Made by a program: the position numbers and the translations under genes. Below are positions 10,361 through 22,059 of a DNA stretch of 64,000 nucleotides, in pieces. Each line of letters starts with the position of its first letter. The stretch's first letter is position 1. The stretch covers positions 53,552,635-53,616,634 of the forward strand of contig CM036619.1 in assembly GCA_020746105.1 (NCBI GenBank), in the 5' to 3' direction. A model generated the notes under the pieces. It was not told the DNA's origin, did no database searches, and saw only the letters and a program-made list of their open reading frames with translations. This DNA comes from Trogon surrucura. Its lineage: Eukaryota > Chordata > Aves > Trogoniformes > Trogonidae.

Positions 10361-12582
10361 CATGCTCGTTTCTTACTCCAACACACACTTTGGAGTGCTC
10401 ACAGGAATAACACAGCTGTGCACAAATGTGGTTGTTAGAATTTTTCATACTGTGACTCCAAGCTTGATCAGAAAGCTGTCAGCTAGATCACATTTAGCCG
10501 CATTGACAGGTAGTTGCCCCTTTCCTGCACAGCAGTTCCGGCACATCATGTTTCCATACATGTGACCCAGAACAACATGAAACATACACATAACAGTAAC
10601 AGATCACATGACTTTTAGTAGCTCTGCCACTCAGGGTCATGGGTAAGACGAATCTCACAGTTATACACAATAAAAAAAAAAAAAAGACAAGCACACTACC
10701 TCTGTAATTGCGCTAAAGACTTGAAAGGACACCAAAACTGTTTGTACAAATCCTAGCAGCAGGAGTTGTTTTTCTTGCAATGAAAATAGATACTAAAAGT
10801 GCCATAGGATGGACCATCCAAATGGTTCCTGGAGAAGAGACATCATTTCCCAGCACGTGGTTCCTCAAAAAGCTTCATCTTCTATTGGTGTCTTTTAGGA
10901 GCTAAGTCCAACTCTTCCAGGCTTAGCTGGAGTATCAGAGGAAAAGATATTTCAATGTTGTAGTAAAGACTAGCCTTAGGAAGATGAAACATGGCATCCT
11001 TTTCCCCGGGCCTTCATATATGGATTAGCTAAAGGCAGTATCTTCCTTTCTCATCTTTCTTGTGTGTGGCTGACTAAATTTGATATATTTCACTGTTAGC
11101 AAAGTTATATACATACTATGCGAGCAGAGAGACCAAGATGATGGAAAACATGAGTTGTACAGTATTTGTAGTCTGATAGCACATAGGAATCTAAACATGG
11201 GTCATAAAAGACAGTTGCCCAAGGCCAGCTCCTCTTCCACTTTTTTCCATTTCCATTTCCATTTCCATTTCCATTTCCATTTCTCTTTTTTATAGGAACA
11301 CTACATCTTTTTTTCCCAGGACACTAGCCATCTTACTGTCATTATTTAGTAGGAACCAAGAAGACATTTGAAAGAGACCTACATTTAAAAAATAATTTTT
11401 TTTTCTTAGTCTGGTCCTTTGTTCCACATAACATACAGCAAATACAGAGAGGACAGTAAGTTAACTTCATTTGCCCTCAGCCCTAGACAGTATCTCTCAT
11501 ACATCCATGCCTCTCTGAGTCTATGGCACCACGTGACACTTCCCAGCAAACACAGTTTCATGTCTCTAGGCTAATTACCAGCCTTCAAATCTTTACATCA
11601 GAAGGACTTTGCATCCTATTTGATTTGAAGAGCACAGATGTTTAAAACATTCAGACACAAGATTGGCCTCATGGGCAGGGGTAAAATTGAGCCAGTGCCA
11701 AGTTCAAACAAAATCAATGTTTGAATCATGCACGCCATACAAACCCCCATTTAATCTGAAGCTTCCTTACCCTTTTACTTACTAATGTAGCAGCAGGACT
11801 ATTTTAAACAGCTGCAACACTCTCTTTTATTTGCATTCTGGGCATCATTAATTGCTACCAAAAGCAGAACCATGGTTGTCTCCCTAATTAACTCTTCAGG
11901 TGAGCTCTGGAAATGGAAAAGGTTTTTACAGAAACCTGCAACAACTCACAGAGGGGACCTGCCTGCCCCTGCTGTGAGTGGAGCAGCCCATCCCCTGGCT
12001 GACTCACTAATGGTTGGCCCCCGATTGGAGGCTGCTAGCAGGGAAAAATTGCCTCTCCTGGTCTTGCTTCATCCTCCTCACGGGTGAACGCAGAGCCCAC
12101 TTTTAGGACCAGGGTTTTCTGGGGTGACGTGAAAGAGCGCTTACTCATGCCAGCCCACCCTCTCTCCATCCCACCTTCCACATACAGTGACAGCTCGGAC
12201 CATTGCTGTGGCTGGCGCAGATCCCACCAACCCTGGGAGCTGAACCTCGATGTAGAACTCAGGTGCCACTTGCAGTTTGTGCATATTTGTCTTTGAAATC
12301 AGTTCCACAACCTCTTTTATTTTCTTGTGCATTGCTCTGCATCTTTGTATTGATGATGGCTTGAAAACCCATAAAACACAAAAGCAAAAAAATAAATGGA
12401 AACACCTTCTCAGAGTCACTTTGAATTTGTGTAACAGCATGCATGAAGGCATTTCCCCAGAACAATAAAAAACCCCAAATCTCTGGACTTGTTTCACTGA
12501 TTAATTACTTATAAATTACTTCACTGTTAAAGTCTCTTTTTTTTGGATGAGGTTAGGCTATAGCCTTTATATTAGGGTAGAG
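10361..12582. other. Unique DNA with simple repeats, no gene recognised
   Basis: It holds an A-rich run at 10670-10686, the hexamer repeat at 11244-11283, and a moderately GC-rich stretch at about 11940-12260 with short overlapping frames on both strands. None of the frames shows a known domain or codon bias that I would trust. Confidence 0.55.
11244..11283. repeat. (TTTCCA)n microsatellite
   Basis: Six perfect TTTCCA units (11244-11279) followed by a partial unit. The HFHFHF end of the plus-strand open frame here comes from this repeat, so that frame is not a gene. Confidence 0.9.
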
Positions 12583-15288
12583 TCATAGAATCATAGAATC
12601 GAATCAGCTGGAAGAGACCTAGAAGATCATTGAGTCCAGCCTTTGTCCCAGTCCTATCAACCTACTAGATGATTCCTCCCAATGCAACATCCAACCATCT
12701 TTTAAACACCTCCAGGGACGGTGACTCAGCTATCTCCCTGGGCAGCTTGTTCCAATGGCTGACAACCCTTTCAATACAGAAATTCTTTCGAATATCTAAC
12801 CTGAACCTCCCCTGGTGTAATTCAAATCCGTTTTCCCTCGTCCTATCTCCACAAGAGAGAATAGACCAACCCCACCTCTCTAGAACCTCCCTTCAGGCAG
12901 TTGTAGAGAGCAATGAGGTCTCCCTTCAATCTCCTCTATGCTAAATAGCCCCAGATCCCCCAGCCATTCCTCATAAGACTTATGTTCTAAGCCCTTTACC
13001 AGCTTGGTAACCCACCTCTGTACCCACTCCAGCACCTCAGTGTCCCTCTTGTGGAGAGGGGCCCAAAACTGGCCACAGTACTCAAGGTGGGGCCTCACCA
13101 AAGCTGAGTACAGGGGCATGATCACCTCCCTGCTCCTGCTGACACCATTCTTGTCCCCCTGGGCACACTGCTGGCTCATGTTCAGCCGGCTGTCCATCAA
13201 CACCTCCAGGTCCCTCTCTGCCTGGCAGCTCTCCATCCACTCCTCCCCAAGTCTGTAGCGCTGCTGTGACTGAAGTGCAGGACCTGGCATTTGACCTGAT
13301 TGAAACTCATGATGTCGGCCTTGGCCCAGTGATCCAGCCTATCCAGATCCCTCTGTAGAGCTTCTCTGCCCTCAAGCAGATAGACACTTCTATCCAGCTT
13401 GGTGTCAACTGCAAACTTACTGAGGGTGCACTCCATCCCCTAGTCCAAATCATTAATAAAGGTGTTAAACAGGAGTGGCCCCAGCACTGAGCCCTGGAGG
13501 ACCACACTCGTGACCGGCCACCAACTGGATTTAACTCTGTTGACCACAACTCTTTGGACTCGGCCATCCCACCAGTTTTTCACTCAGTGAAGCATATGCC
13601 TATCCAAGCCAAGAGCAGTCAATTTCTCTAGAAGAATGCTATGGGCAACAGTGTCAAATGCCGTATTAAAGTCAAGGTAGATGACATCCACAGCCTTTCC
13701 TTCATCAAGCAAGCAGGTCATCCTGTCATAGAAGGAGATCAGGTTTGTTAAACAGGACCTGCCCTTCATAAACCCATGCTGACTGAGTCTGATCACCTGG
13801 TTGTCCTACATGTGTTGTATAATGGAACTCAGGATGATCTGCTCCATCAGCTTCCCTGGCACTGAAGTTAAACTGACAGGCCTGTAATTTCCTGGGTCAT
13901 TCTTCCTTCCCTTCTTATAGATGGGTGTTATATCTCCTGACTTCCAATCAACTGGGACCTCTCCAGTAAGCCAGTACTATTGATAAATGATGGAGAGTGG
14001 TCTGGCGAGAACCCCCACCGGTTCATCTAGTACTCTAGGGTATATCTCGTCTGGGCCCATAGATTTATGGACATCAACATGTAGTAGTAGGTCTCTGTCT
14101 CCTGGTGAATTGTACGGGGGGATATTTTGCTCCTGGTCCCATTCTCTTAGCTTGGGGGGCTGGCTTTCCTCAGTACAAGTGTTACTAAAGACTGAGGCAG
14201 AGAAGGCATTAAGCACCTCAGCCCTATCCTTGTCTTTTGTTACTATATTTCCTTCTGGGTCTAGCAGGGGATAGAGGTTCTCTCTGTTCTTTCTTTTGTT
14301 ATTATTGTATTTATAAAAACTTTTCTTACAGTCCTTTACTTTTAAAGCCAGATTTATTTCCAACTGGGCCTTGAACCTTCTAATAATCTCCCTACATTAC
14401 CTATCATTATCCTTATACTCACTAGGAGTGGCCTGCTTTCTTTTCCAGAGGCCATAAACTCTCTTTTTTTCCCCTGATCTTCAGCAATATGCCTCTATTC
14501 AGCCAGACTGGTCTTCCATGCGGCTGGCTTGTCTTAGGACACATAGGGGTGGTCTGCTCCTGTGCCTTCAAGACTTCCTCCCTAAGTAGTGTCCAGCCTT
14601 CCTGGATTCTTATACCCTTCGAAACCAATTCCCAAGGGATTTTATTGAGAAACCTCCCAAACAGATCAAAATCTGCCCTTCAGAAGTCCCAAATGGCAGT
14701 TTTGCTGTCACTTTTCCTAGCATTTCCAAGAATAGAGATCTTGATAATTTCATAGTCACTGTTCCCCAATGTCCTCCCCAAGACCTTTTCTGTTCACAAA
14801 TGGGAGGTCCAGCAGGTCACCTTCCCTGGTCAGTTCACTTACCAACTGTGTGAGGAAGTTATCATCCACATATTCCAGGAACCTTCTGGATTGTTTCCTC
14901 TCTGCTGTGTCATATTTCCAGCAGATATCTGGAAGGTTAAAGCCCTCACAAGAACAAGGGCAAGTGAGCGTGAGATTTCTCCCAACTGTTTATAGAAAGT
15001 TTCATCTACCTCACTGCTCTGGTTGGGAGGTCTATGGCGAACTCCCACAGCAATATCATCTTTATGGACTCTTAACTTAATCTAGACACTTTCAACCTCG
15101 TCATCACTGTGCTCAATTTCTGAGCTTTCATAACATTCCTTAACATATAGGGCCATCCCACCACCTCTCCTTCCCCATCTATCCCTGTGGAAGAGCTTAT
15201 AACCATTGATTGTGGCACTCCAGTCGTGTGAACAATCACACCACGTTTCTGTGATAGCCACTATGTCATAGCTTTCCTGCTGCAGCAG
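12583..15288 (-). mobile_element. CR1 LINE, long decayed copy D (endonuclease to 3' end)
   Basis: About 2.7 kb of CR1 in reverse. The 3' end is at the left (TCATAGAATCATAGAATCG), followed by the C-terminal region, the RT, the linker, and part of the AP-type endonuclease at the right end near 15288. Similarity continues through several frames, so frameshifts and stops have broken ORF2. It is the longest CR1 copy in the window; only ORF1 and the start of the endonuclease are absent. Its 3' sequence and coding details differ from copies A and E, so it belongs to another CR1 subfamily and is older. Confidence 0.9.
12690..15288 (-). pseudogene. CR1 ORF2 pseudogene (endonuclease + reverse transcriptase), copy D
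   Basis: ORF2 in CR1 nicks target DNA (endonuclease) and copies element RNA there (RT). In 5' to 3' order on the minus strand, the endonuclease block ITETW (15241-15255) is followed by GYKLFHRDRWGRRGGG and ALYVKECYESSEIEHSDDEVE, which then hits a TAG stop at 15082-15084. VGVRHRPPNQ lies at about 15048, and the linker piece GRPVWLNRGILLKI at about 14500. KSFYKYNNNKRKNRENLYPLL and HKSMGPDEIYPRVLDEP occupy 13977-14363. RT motif A, YLDFNTAFDTV, falls at about 13645-13679, with Asp at 13671-13673. Motif C is mutated from FADD to FAVD (13404-13415), and [13 protein letters not shown] follows near 13090. The lost catalytic Asp, internal stops and frame changes make it dead. Confidence 0.88.
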
Positions 15289-16506
15289 AAGCCCTTAAGA
15301 AACAATCCTTAAGACTTACTTTACTACCACTTTGGTTTTTTGTTTTTCTTCACCTCCTCTGTAACTGCAACAGCTACTGTTACAAGTTGAAAATTTTGCT
15401 TCTCACTTTTGAGCTGCCAAGTTGTTCTGGCTTGTTTGGGTTTCTGTCTCTGTGCGGCTATTTTTTTAAGAAGGTTACTTAGCTGTCGCAGTATCCACGG
15501 CAACAAATTTCTGGTTAATGATTCTCTAGGAATTTAATGTAGCAGGTTTATTAGTTTTATTAGTTTTTCCAAGTACTTACGAAAGAAGGTTCCTTCAAAT
15601 AAAAACTAAACTTTTTGAAGTGGGTGTTCCATGAGGTTTTGTTTGTGGGAAGGAGGAGTATGCACAACTGAATGTCAGACAAATATCAATATTCACTGGA
15701 ACTGGTTTAGAATTTGACTAGCTGGCAGAAAATAAAGAGCAAGGAAAAATAGATAACTCATCATAAGGAGAGTGTCTTGAGATTTTGTATTGATATTCAT
15801 TTTACTTAATTTATTTACAGTGCTCCAGAAAAATAGATGTAGATTTGTCACAGCGGTACTACAATCTTAGAAGATTATTTAGGTTAATCATGCCAGAGTA
15901 GCTCCATCTATGTTTTCATCACAGCATGGGCAGCAATCCGCTACAGGTCCCAAGGGAAGTGCTGGATCAGAAGAACAGCAGACAAACTCGTCTCTGCAAC
16001 AATTAGTGTTTACATCTTTACCCTCAGAGAGCTACAAATTATCCAAAAACTCAGCAATGCTGGACCAACAAGAACCTCCCACCAAGACAAGCTATAACTA
16101 CTGGTACCAAATCATAGGGCTTCTATAACTTTGTAGGAAAGAGGATGAAAAAAAATTTTTAAAAAAAAGGAGGTATTTTTTCCTCATCTCTTCTCTCAGC
16201 AAAATGCATTATGGCTCAAATTTTCCAGAATGCTGTTGCCTCATGTACATAAATAGCATGAAGAATTTCAGTTCAGACAGGTAGAGTTTAGCTAAGATAA
16301 AAACACCTATACATAAAGTTTGACAGTTTAAAGCATGCTAATTACAAGTATTGCAAGTAATTACAGAACAGATGTCATAAATTTCCCCAGTGTAACAAGG
16401 ATGTGATGCAACTATGCTAGAGGAAGGCAGAAAGTTGCTCTTTTTCTGGTTAGTGTTGACTGTATAATCATTGCTTTAGTTTTTTCCCCAAAAGTTCCGT
16501 TACAGG
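15289..16506. other. Unique DNA between CR1 copies D and E
   Basis: No gene recognised. The minus frame at 15324-15506 is Lys/Gln-rich and lies directly upstream of copy D in the element's sense. I could not match it to CR1, so it is left as flanking sequence. The 15910-16128 plus frame has no known domain. Confidence 0.5.
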
Positions 16507-17305
16507 ATCACAGAATGTTAGGGGTTGGAAGGGACCTCAAAAGATCATCTAGTCCAACTCCCCTGCCAGAGCAGGACCACCCAGGATCACACAGGAACGC
16601 GTCCAGGTGGGTTTTGAATGTCTCCAATGAAGGAGACTCAACAACCTCTCTGGGCAGCCTGTGCCAGTGCTCTGTCACCCTCACAGGGAAAAAGTTGTTC
16701 CTAATGTTTTTGTGGATCCTCCTATGCTCCAGCTTGCACCCGTCGCTCCTTATCCTATCATTAGATGGCACTGTAAAGAGCCTGGCTCTGTCCTCCTGAC
16801 ACTCCCCCTTTACATATTTATAAAGATTAATGAGGTCACCGCTCAGTCTCCTCCAAGCTGAAGAGACCCAGCTCCTTCAGCCTTTCCTCATAAGGGAGAT
16901 GCTCCACTCTCTTAATCATCTCTGTGGCTCTGTGCTGGGCTATTTCAAGTAGTTCCCTGTTCTTCTTGCACTGAGGGGCCCAGAACTGGACACAATATTC
17001 CAGATGTGGCCTCATCAGGGCAGAGTAGAGGGGCAGGAGGACCTCTCTTGACCTACTAGATACTCCCCTTCTAATACACCCCAGGATGCCATTGGCCTTC
17101 TTGGCCACGAGGGCACATTGCTGGCTCATGGTCATCCTGCTGTCCACTAGAACCCCCAGATCCCTTTCCCCTGCACTGCTCTTCAGCAGGTCAGTACCCA
17201 ACCTATACTGGTACATGGGGCTATTCTTTCCCAGATGCAAGACTCCACACTTGCCCTTGTTGTATTTTGTAATCCTTCTTATCCTTGATATGCCTAGATA
17301 TTCCA
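16507..17305 (-). mobile_element. CR1 LINE copy E with internal deletion
   Basis: The 3' end begins on the plus strand at ATCACAGAATGTTAGGGG. The minus strand then encodes the CR1 C-terminus, matching copy A closely, up to about 17258 (ACACTTGCCCTTGTT). Copy A continues there with about 500 bp of RT core. Copy E instead passes through a short unmatched bridge and jumps to CCTTCTTATCCTTGATATGC at 17274-17293, which copy A has at 7674-7693. So the RT core including FADD is gone, while a short upstream piece of the same element remains. Confidence 0.85.
16508..17258 (-). pseudogene. CR1 ORF2 C-terminal fragment (copy E)
   Basis: Two open pieces in different frames (16836-17309 and 16508-16771) together cover the CR1 ORF2 C-terminal third: [72 protein letters not shown], then [20 protein letters not shown] frameshift lies near 16836-16860, where the neighbouring copy A has a few extra bases (CTCCTCTTCTCC). 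The catalytic RT motifs are deleted. Non-functional. Confidence 0.8.
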
Positions 17306-20300
17306 ACAACTCAGTAGAAGTACTTAATCCATCAGGAAAACTTTACATCTCATCTTTTGCACAATTGGTATCTTTAATGACCTCTTATGAAAGCCTTTGC
17401 CCCAGGACTTTTGAAAGCTTAATTGTCTGTTCTTCATTATTTTGCTGAGCAGCTCAAAGAACTAAAAGTGGTTAGACAAGCATAAATTTCTACCATAGAA
17501 TTCCTACCCATAATTTCTAAGATATCATGCTCTTTAGTTGTTTTATTCTGAATCACCATTTCTGCATATTTACTTGGTACTAACACAAGACTCATCAACA
17601 TATTATTCCTAGTATATTTTGAAAGGAGGTATGACATTGGATTCCCTTGTCCTTTCTGTTGGTATTAGCTCGTTTAATGACCATTTCCTTGATCACTAAG
17701 ACAGCTGCACAGTCTGACATAGCTCAACCTTCACAAAATAAATTATGCTTCGCATCTAAGTCAAAATTTCAACTGTGGTTTATTCCAGATTTAATTACTT
17801 CTTCAATTCCAGAAGCTAGGGATATATTGTTCTGTGTTTATTATAATCCATTAAAACTAATTACAGAAGCCTGTTTTCCTCCATCGACAAACTAACCTTC
17901 AACCTGGATTTCCCTCTGCTCACTTGCCAAGCTTTTTCCTTTTTAGAGCCCCTCTGTTCAGTTGCTGCCAAACCCATCGCCCCTGTTACCATCACGGGAG
18001 CTTATTTTGCTCATGTCTGGGGGCAGGTGAAGAACAAGCACTAACATGACAGGCACTGATCTTTCACTAACGTGACTAAAAGAACGATTGCTCAGATAGC
18101 TTAAAGATGATACAGGTTTGATGGACAGGACAGATGAAAACCACAGCCTGTCTGATGGCAACAAATGGGTGCTAATGAACATCCCCTGCTGCCAGCACAC
18201 AAGGGTCAAACAGCCTGTCCAAGGCAACCTGCTCTTCTGGACCAGTTTCAAGAACTTACAGCCTCCTGCTGCTGGTTGAAGCTCCTCCTGGAAGTCGTTT
18301 CTCCATGCTGACATGTGAGTAGTCATAGGTCATTTTGGTGGAGGGAAATTTAAACCACTGATGAATAATACCAGTCTCATTATTCACAGCACTCTACCTG
18401 CAGTTCAGAGACTTCTTCCTAGTTTTGTTTTTTAAAGCTTGTTTACTACAAATTGGACCATGGTGTTAGGAGCTTTGCTTTCATATCTACATGACATTCT
18501 CCTTGTCAGTGCTCTCTAGGTATGCACACACCTTGGTTTTGTTTTTTTTTCTTGGCAATCGCAAGCCTTGCACAGATGTCTACAAATTAAAAATTACCCT
18601 GACTGTTTTTTGTTATAACAACATGCATATTCAGGGTAGTGTGAACTTGTTTTCTCCCTAACTCTAGTTTTAGTAATACATCTTTCAGCTCTACTGAGAA
18701 TATTACTGTGTTCAACGAGGAAACTGAAAACAGTAAACAAACTGGTTTCCTGAGATTTTTGTTTGTGCAATGAATGTTATATAGCTTGTAATTGCTTTGC
18801 TTCATACAATCAGCCAACTGAAGCTGTTAAAAAAAAATTGCCATTAGTGTCTGAAGGGATAATAAAGGATAGGACAATCAATTTATAGTTTTCTCTCTTA
18901 CTTTAATGCCATATTTCTTCAGCTGCTTGATGAGATGAAAACCTTTCTGCTATTCATGAAGGATCACTGTAACAGCCATTATTCAGTTATAAACAAAGCC
19001 AGAGATATATTGTGTGGTAAAGAGAATACGGCAGCCCAAAAGACCTGGCCAGACAACAAAACCCAGGCAGACCATCCCACTTTGAGGCTGTCAAAGAAAC
19101 CAAAATTTTGGGGGGTTGATAGAGCGTAAAACAGCCCTGAGGAGACAGAGGTATTTGCTTCCCAGCACTGTCACAGCTCCATGGAGTCACTGCTGGATTT
19201 GAAAACACGGGAGGATGGAGCAGACAGCTCTTCTACACTCAAACTTTCCACACCTCTGGTTTGGCACAGGAAAGCTGCAGCATACTCTGCATCACGCTGG
19301 GACATAATGCTCATAACCATAGAGCAATCAAGGTCAGCTTGAGGCTGCTGAAAAATTCTGATCCCTCCACTTTCTCAGAGATTTGTCAGTATAATGTATT
19401 AACATAACACTTATTTCTTTAGATAGTTTTTTTTTCAGCAGCAGAACACAGGCATTCCCTTCTTCACCTGTAAAACACAGGTTTTCTTTGAGATAAAAAA
19501 AAATATTTTATTCCATGCAACACAGAGCAGTTTCATTGCCTGCAGCCATGTCCATAGTTTGTTTTAGATCCCTTGGGCTGCAGTGACTCTAAATATAATT
19601 TCTCTAGATTTGGATGTCAAGCACTACCTGTCCAACTAGCAGCAACTTCCACCCAGGTTGCCCAGTCACATGTGACTTCTCAAGGCAGGACACAACAGGG
19701 ATCTACAAATATTCCCCTCTGTCTACATCATGAACAAGTCCCTCCACCTGGAAGTCAATATTGTCAAAGAAATACAAGCCAATAAAGTTTTCACCTTGCC
19801 TTTCACTACACTGTTGATTCAGCAATGCCATCACCTTATAAGGTAGAAGGAACTGTGATGTTGTGAGTAACATAATTCACAATGAGCACAGATAGCTGAG
19901 CTCCATTTGAAATGATCTCATTTCTAGACAATGAGATTTTTGGTTATAGCTACGCCTTTAGCTGTTCTCTTTTCTCTGGATGGCAGGCCACCCAAAACAA
20001 TCATTTACTCCTGATCATGTATTACTTGCTAAACAAATACCAGTCTGGTGTTTAACCTATGAGTAAAAATGTTGCAGGAGGTGAAGATACATGAAGTAGA
20101 AACATGAGAATTAACAATGTACAATTTCCCAGATAATCTATAGTGCTGCAGGTAAAAATTTACAGAAATTATGCCCAAAATTCAGCTGCACCGACTTGCC
20201 TCTTGGCACCATTTCATAATTCTGCACTGCAAAAAAATGATAGGTAAACTGGTTTTACTGGTACCTCCCATTCCATAATTAAAACACAAATTTCCATTCT

Positions 20301-21840
20301 CTGTGTTCCAGAACATTAACAGTCTTTCAGCAGATTATACAAAATTTTTTTGCAAATCCTTGGAAGAAAAAAAAAGATCTGTTAAAAAGTTACAAAACTA
20401 TAGCTCCTCTACTTTTCCCATAAAACCCTGACACATCCTCTAGTCAATCCTTAGTAAAACGTGGAATAATTACTAAACATGCATAAGGAGAAGTGGTCAA
20501 AATCTTTAAAAAATAGCAACAGGAAAACTCTCTGGGAAATCATGAGAATGAAAAGGACACTTCAAGTGCAACAAAATGTGAGGGCATGTTGGATTTTCAT
20601 CCTAAAATGTGCATCTGTATCTTGAAAGCGTAAGTAATGGATAGTGATGGAAGTTAAAATCAGCGAGGGGCTCCAGGGTATATGTTGTTCCATTTGCAGC
20701 CTGGCTCTAGGAGCTCCACTACACAATAACCTTTCTCCTGCGAAAGGAAAGGTTAAAACAAAAGGTAGAGAGTTTGCCTCTTCATTTCCCAAATGCCAAT
20801 TCCTGACTTATTTTAAACAAATAACAGTCAGAAGAGTAGTCCATTAGGTGCTCTTCCTCCCTGTGTAACGCTCTAACATTAGACGTGGTGGCTATAGTCT
20901 CTCTGCAATACAACTGCAAATACTGGCTTAACAAAAGCACCCATCCTAGACCCTCCTTAGGAATATTGTGTGAAAAGCAAAGAGGGGTGAAGTTTCAGGA
21001 GGGAAACTGGATTTCAGACACAGGTTTCCAGGACCAGATCTGGGTATGGTGAGAGCTGGAAAAGAAGTATCTGTTTTTATTTCTATATTTTAAGAACAAA
21101 AAGGAAGTGCTAATAATTTAGGTAATGCTGTAGCCAAAATTCTATCAGTTATTGTCTCCTCTTAACCATCCATCCTTCCTCCAGTCAACATACATGTTTT
21201 CTTTGTCTCCCACCACTGTCATTTAAAATAATAATTTGTAAGAATTTGCTTCTTGCTTTACTACGTCTGGTATCAAATGATATGGCCTAAGCAGTTCCTT
21301 TAAAACCTTTGCCTCCTGCATTGATATTTCCTTCTTCTTTCCTTTAAGACAGCTGAGGCACCCAGGTAAGAGGCTCAAAGTTAATACGGATGCATAGCCC
21401 CCAAAACAACAGCATCTGTGGGAGGATGTTGGAAGTTTCCTTTCCTGTGATCAGGTCAAAAAAAAATTAGTCTTTTGGGAGTTCTCTTCTTCTGTTTTGA
21501 GACCAGTATTTACTGTGAGGTTTCTTTATCTCTTTAGAAAGCTCTAAAAATCCAGATCTTCAATCTATTTTAAACCATGCTAAATAACCAAGAAACAAAA
21601 GTATAAAAAACTACTCCACGTTGGTCACTTTGAAAAATCCCTCTTACCAGCCCCATCCCTTTACCCCAGCTGCTAGAGCTTAAATCAATGGGTGTGATGT
21701 GCGTGAAGCAGAAAAGTAGTTGTGAACAACTCATTTCCAGCAGCATTTATGATATGTATACATATATACAGAAACTTTTCATACTGTCAATGCCCTTTTT
21801 TGTTTAACTACACTTCCAAAATACCTTTAAATATATTTGA
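17306..21840. other. Unique AT-rich DNA, no gene recognised
   Basis: About 4.5 kb with only short frames (122 codons at most, 17958-18326 minus) and no domain, repeat tail or RNA fold that I recognise. Poly-A/T runs occur at 18541-18551, 18828-18837 and 19495-19505. Confidence 0.55.
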
Positions 21841-22059
21841 GAAGGCTTTGGTGTAAGCATTATACAACAGGCCATACTTGAAGCTGCTGTGATACTGGCC
21901 ACTTCCACTATGTCTGCGACCTACAGGAACATCGTAATTAAAACTCTGGGCTTTGCCATAAGAGATACGGTGGCTACATCTAAACTGGCAAAGAAAGATA
22001 GAAGAAGACTGCTGAAAGCCGTCTCAAAAGACATGGCAACTGCAACCAGCTTGCTGTAG
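21841..22059 (+). other. 72-codon open frame of unknown nature, possible coding remnant
   Basis: The frame is open from just after a TGA (21838-21840) to a TAG at 22057-22059. The first Met is at 21910, giving a 49-residue product. The translation has an apolar Ala/Ile/Leu-rich first half (AILEAAVILATSTMSATY) and a basic middle (SKLAKKDRRRLLKAVSKD). That composition is less random than most frames in this window, but I do not recognise a family. A donor-like CAGGTATGG occurs at 22074-22082, after the stop. A frame this long is expected many times by chance in 64 kb, so this is only a candidate. Confidence 0.15.
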
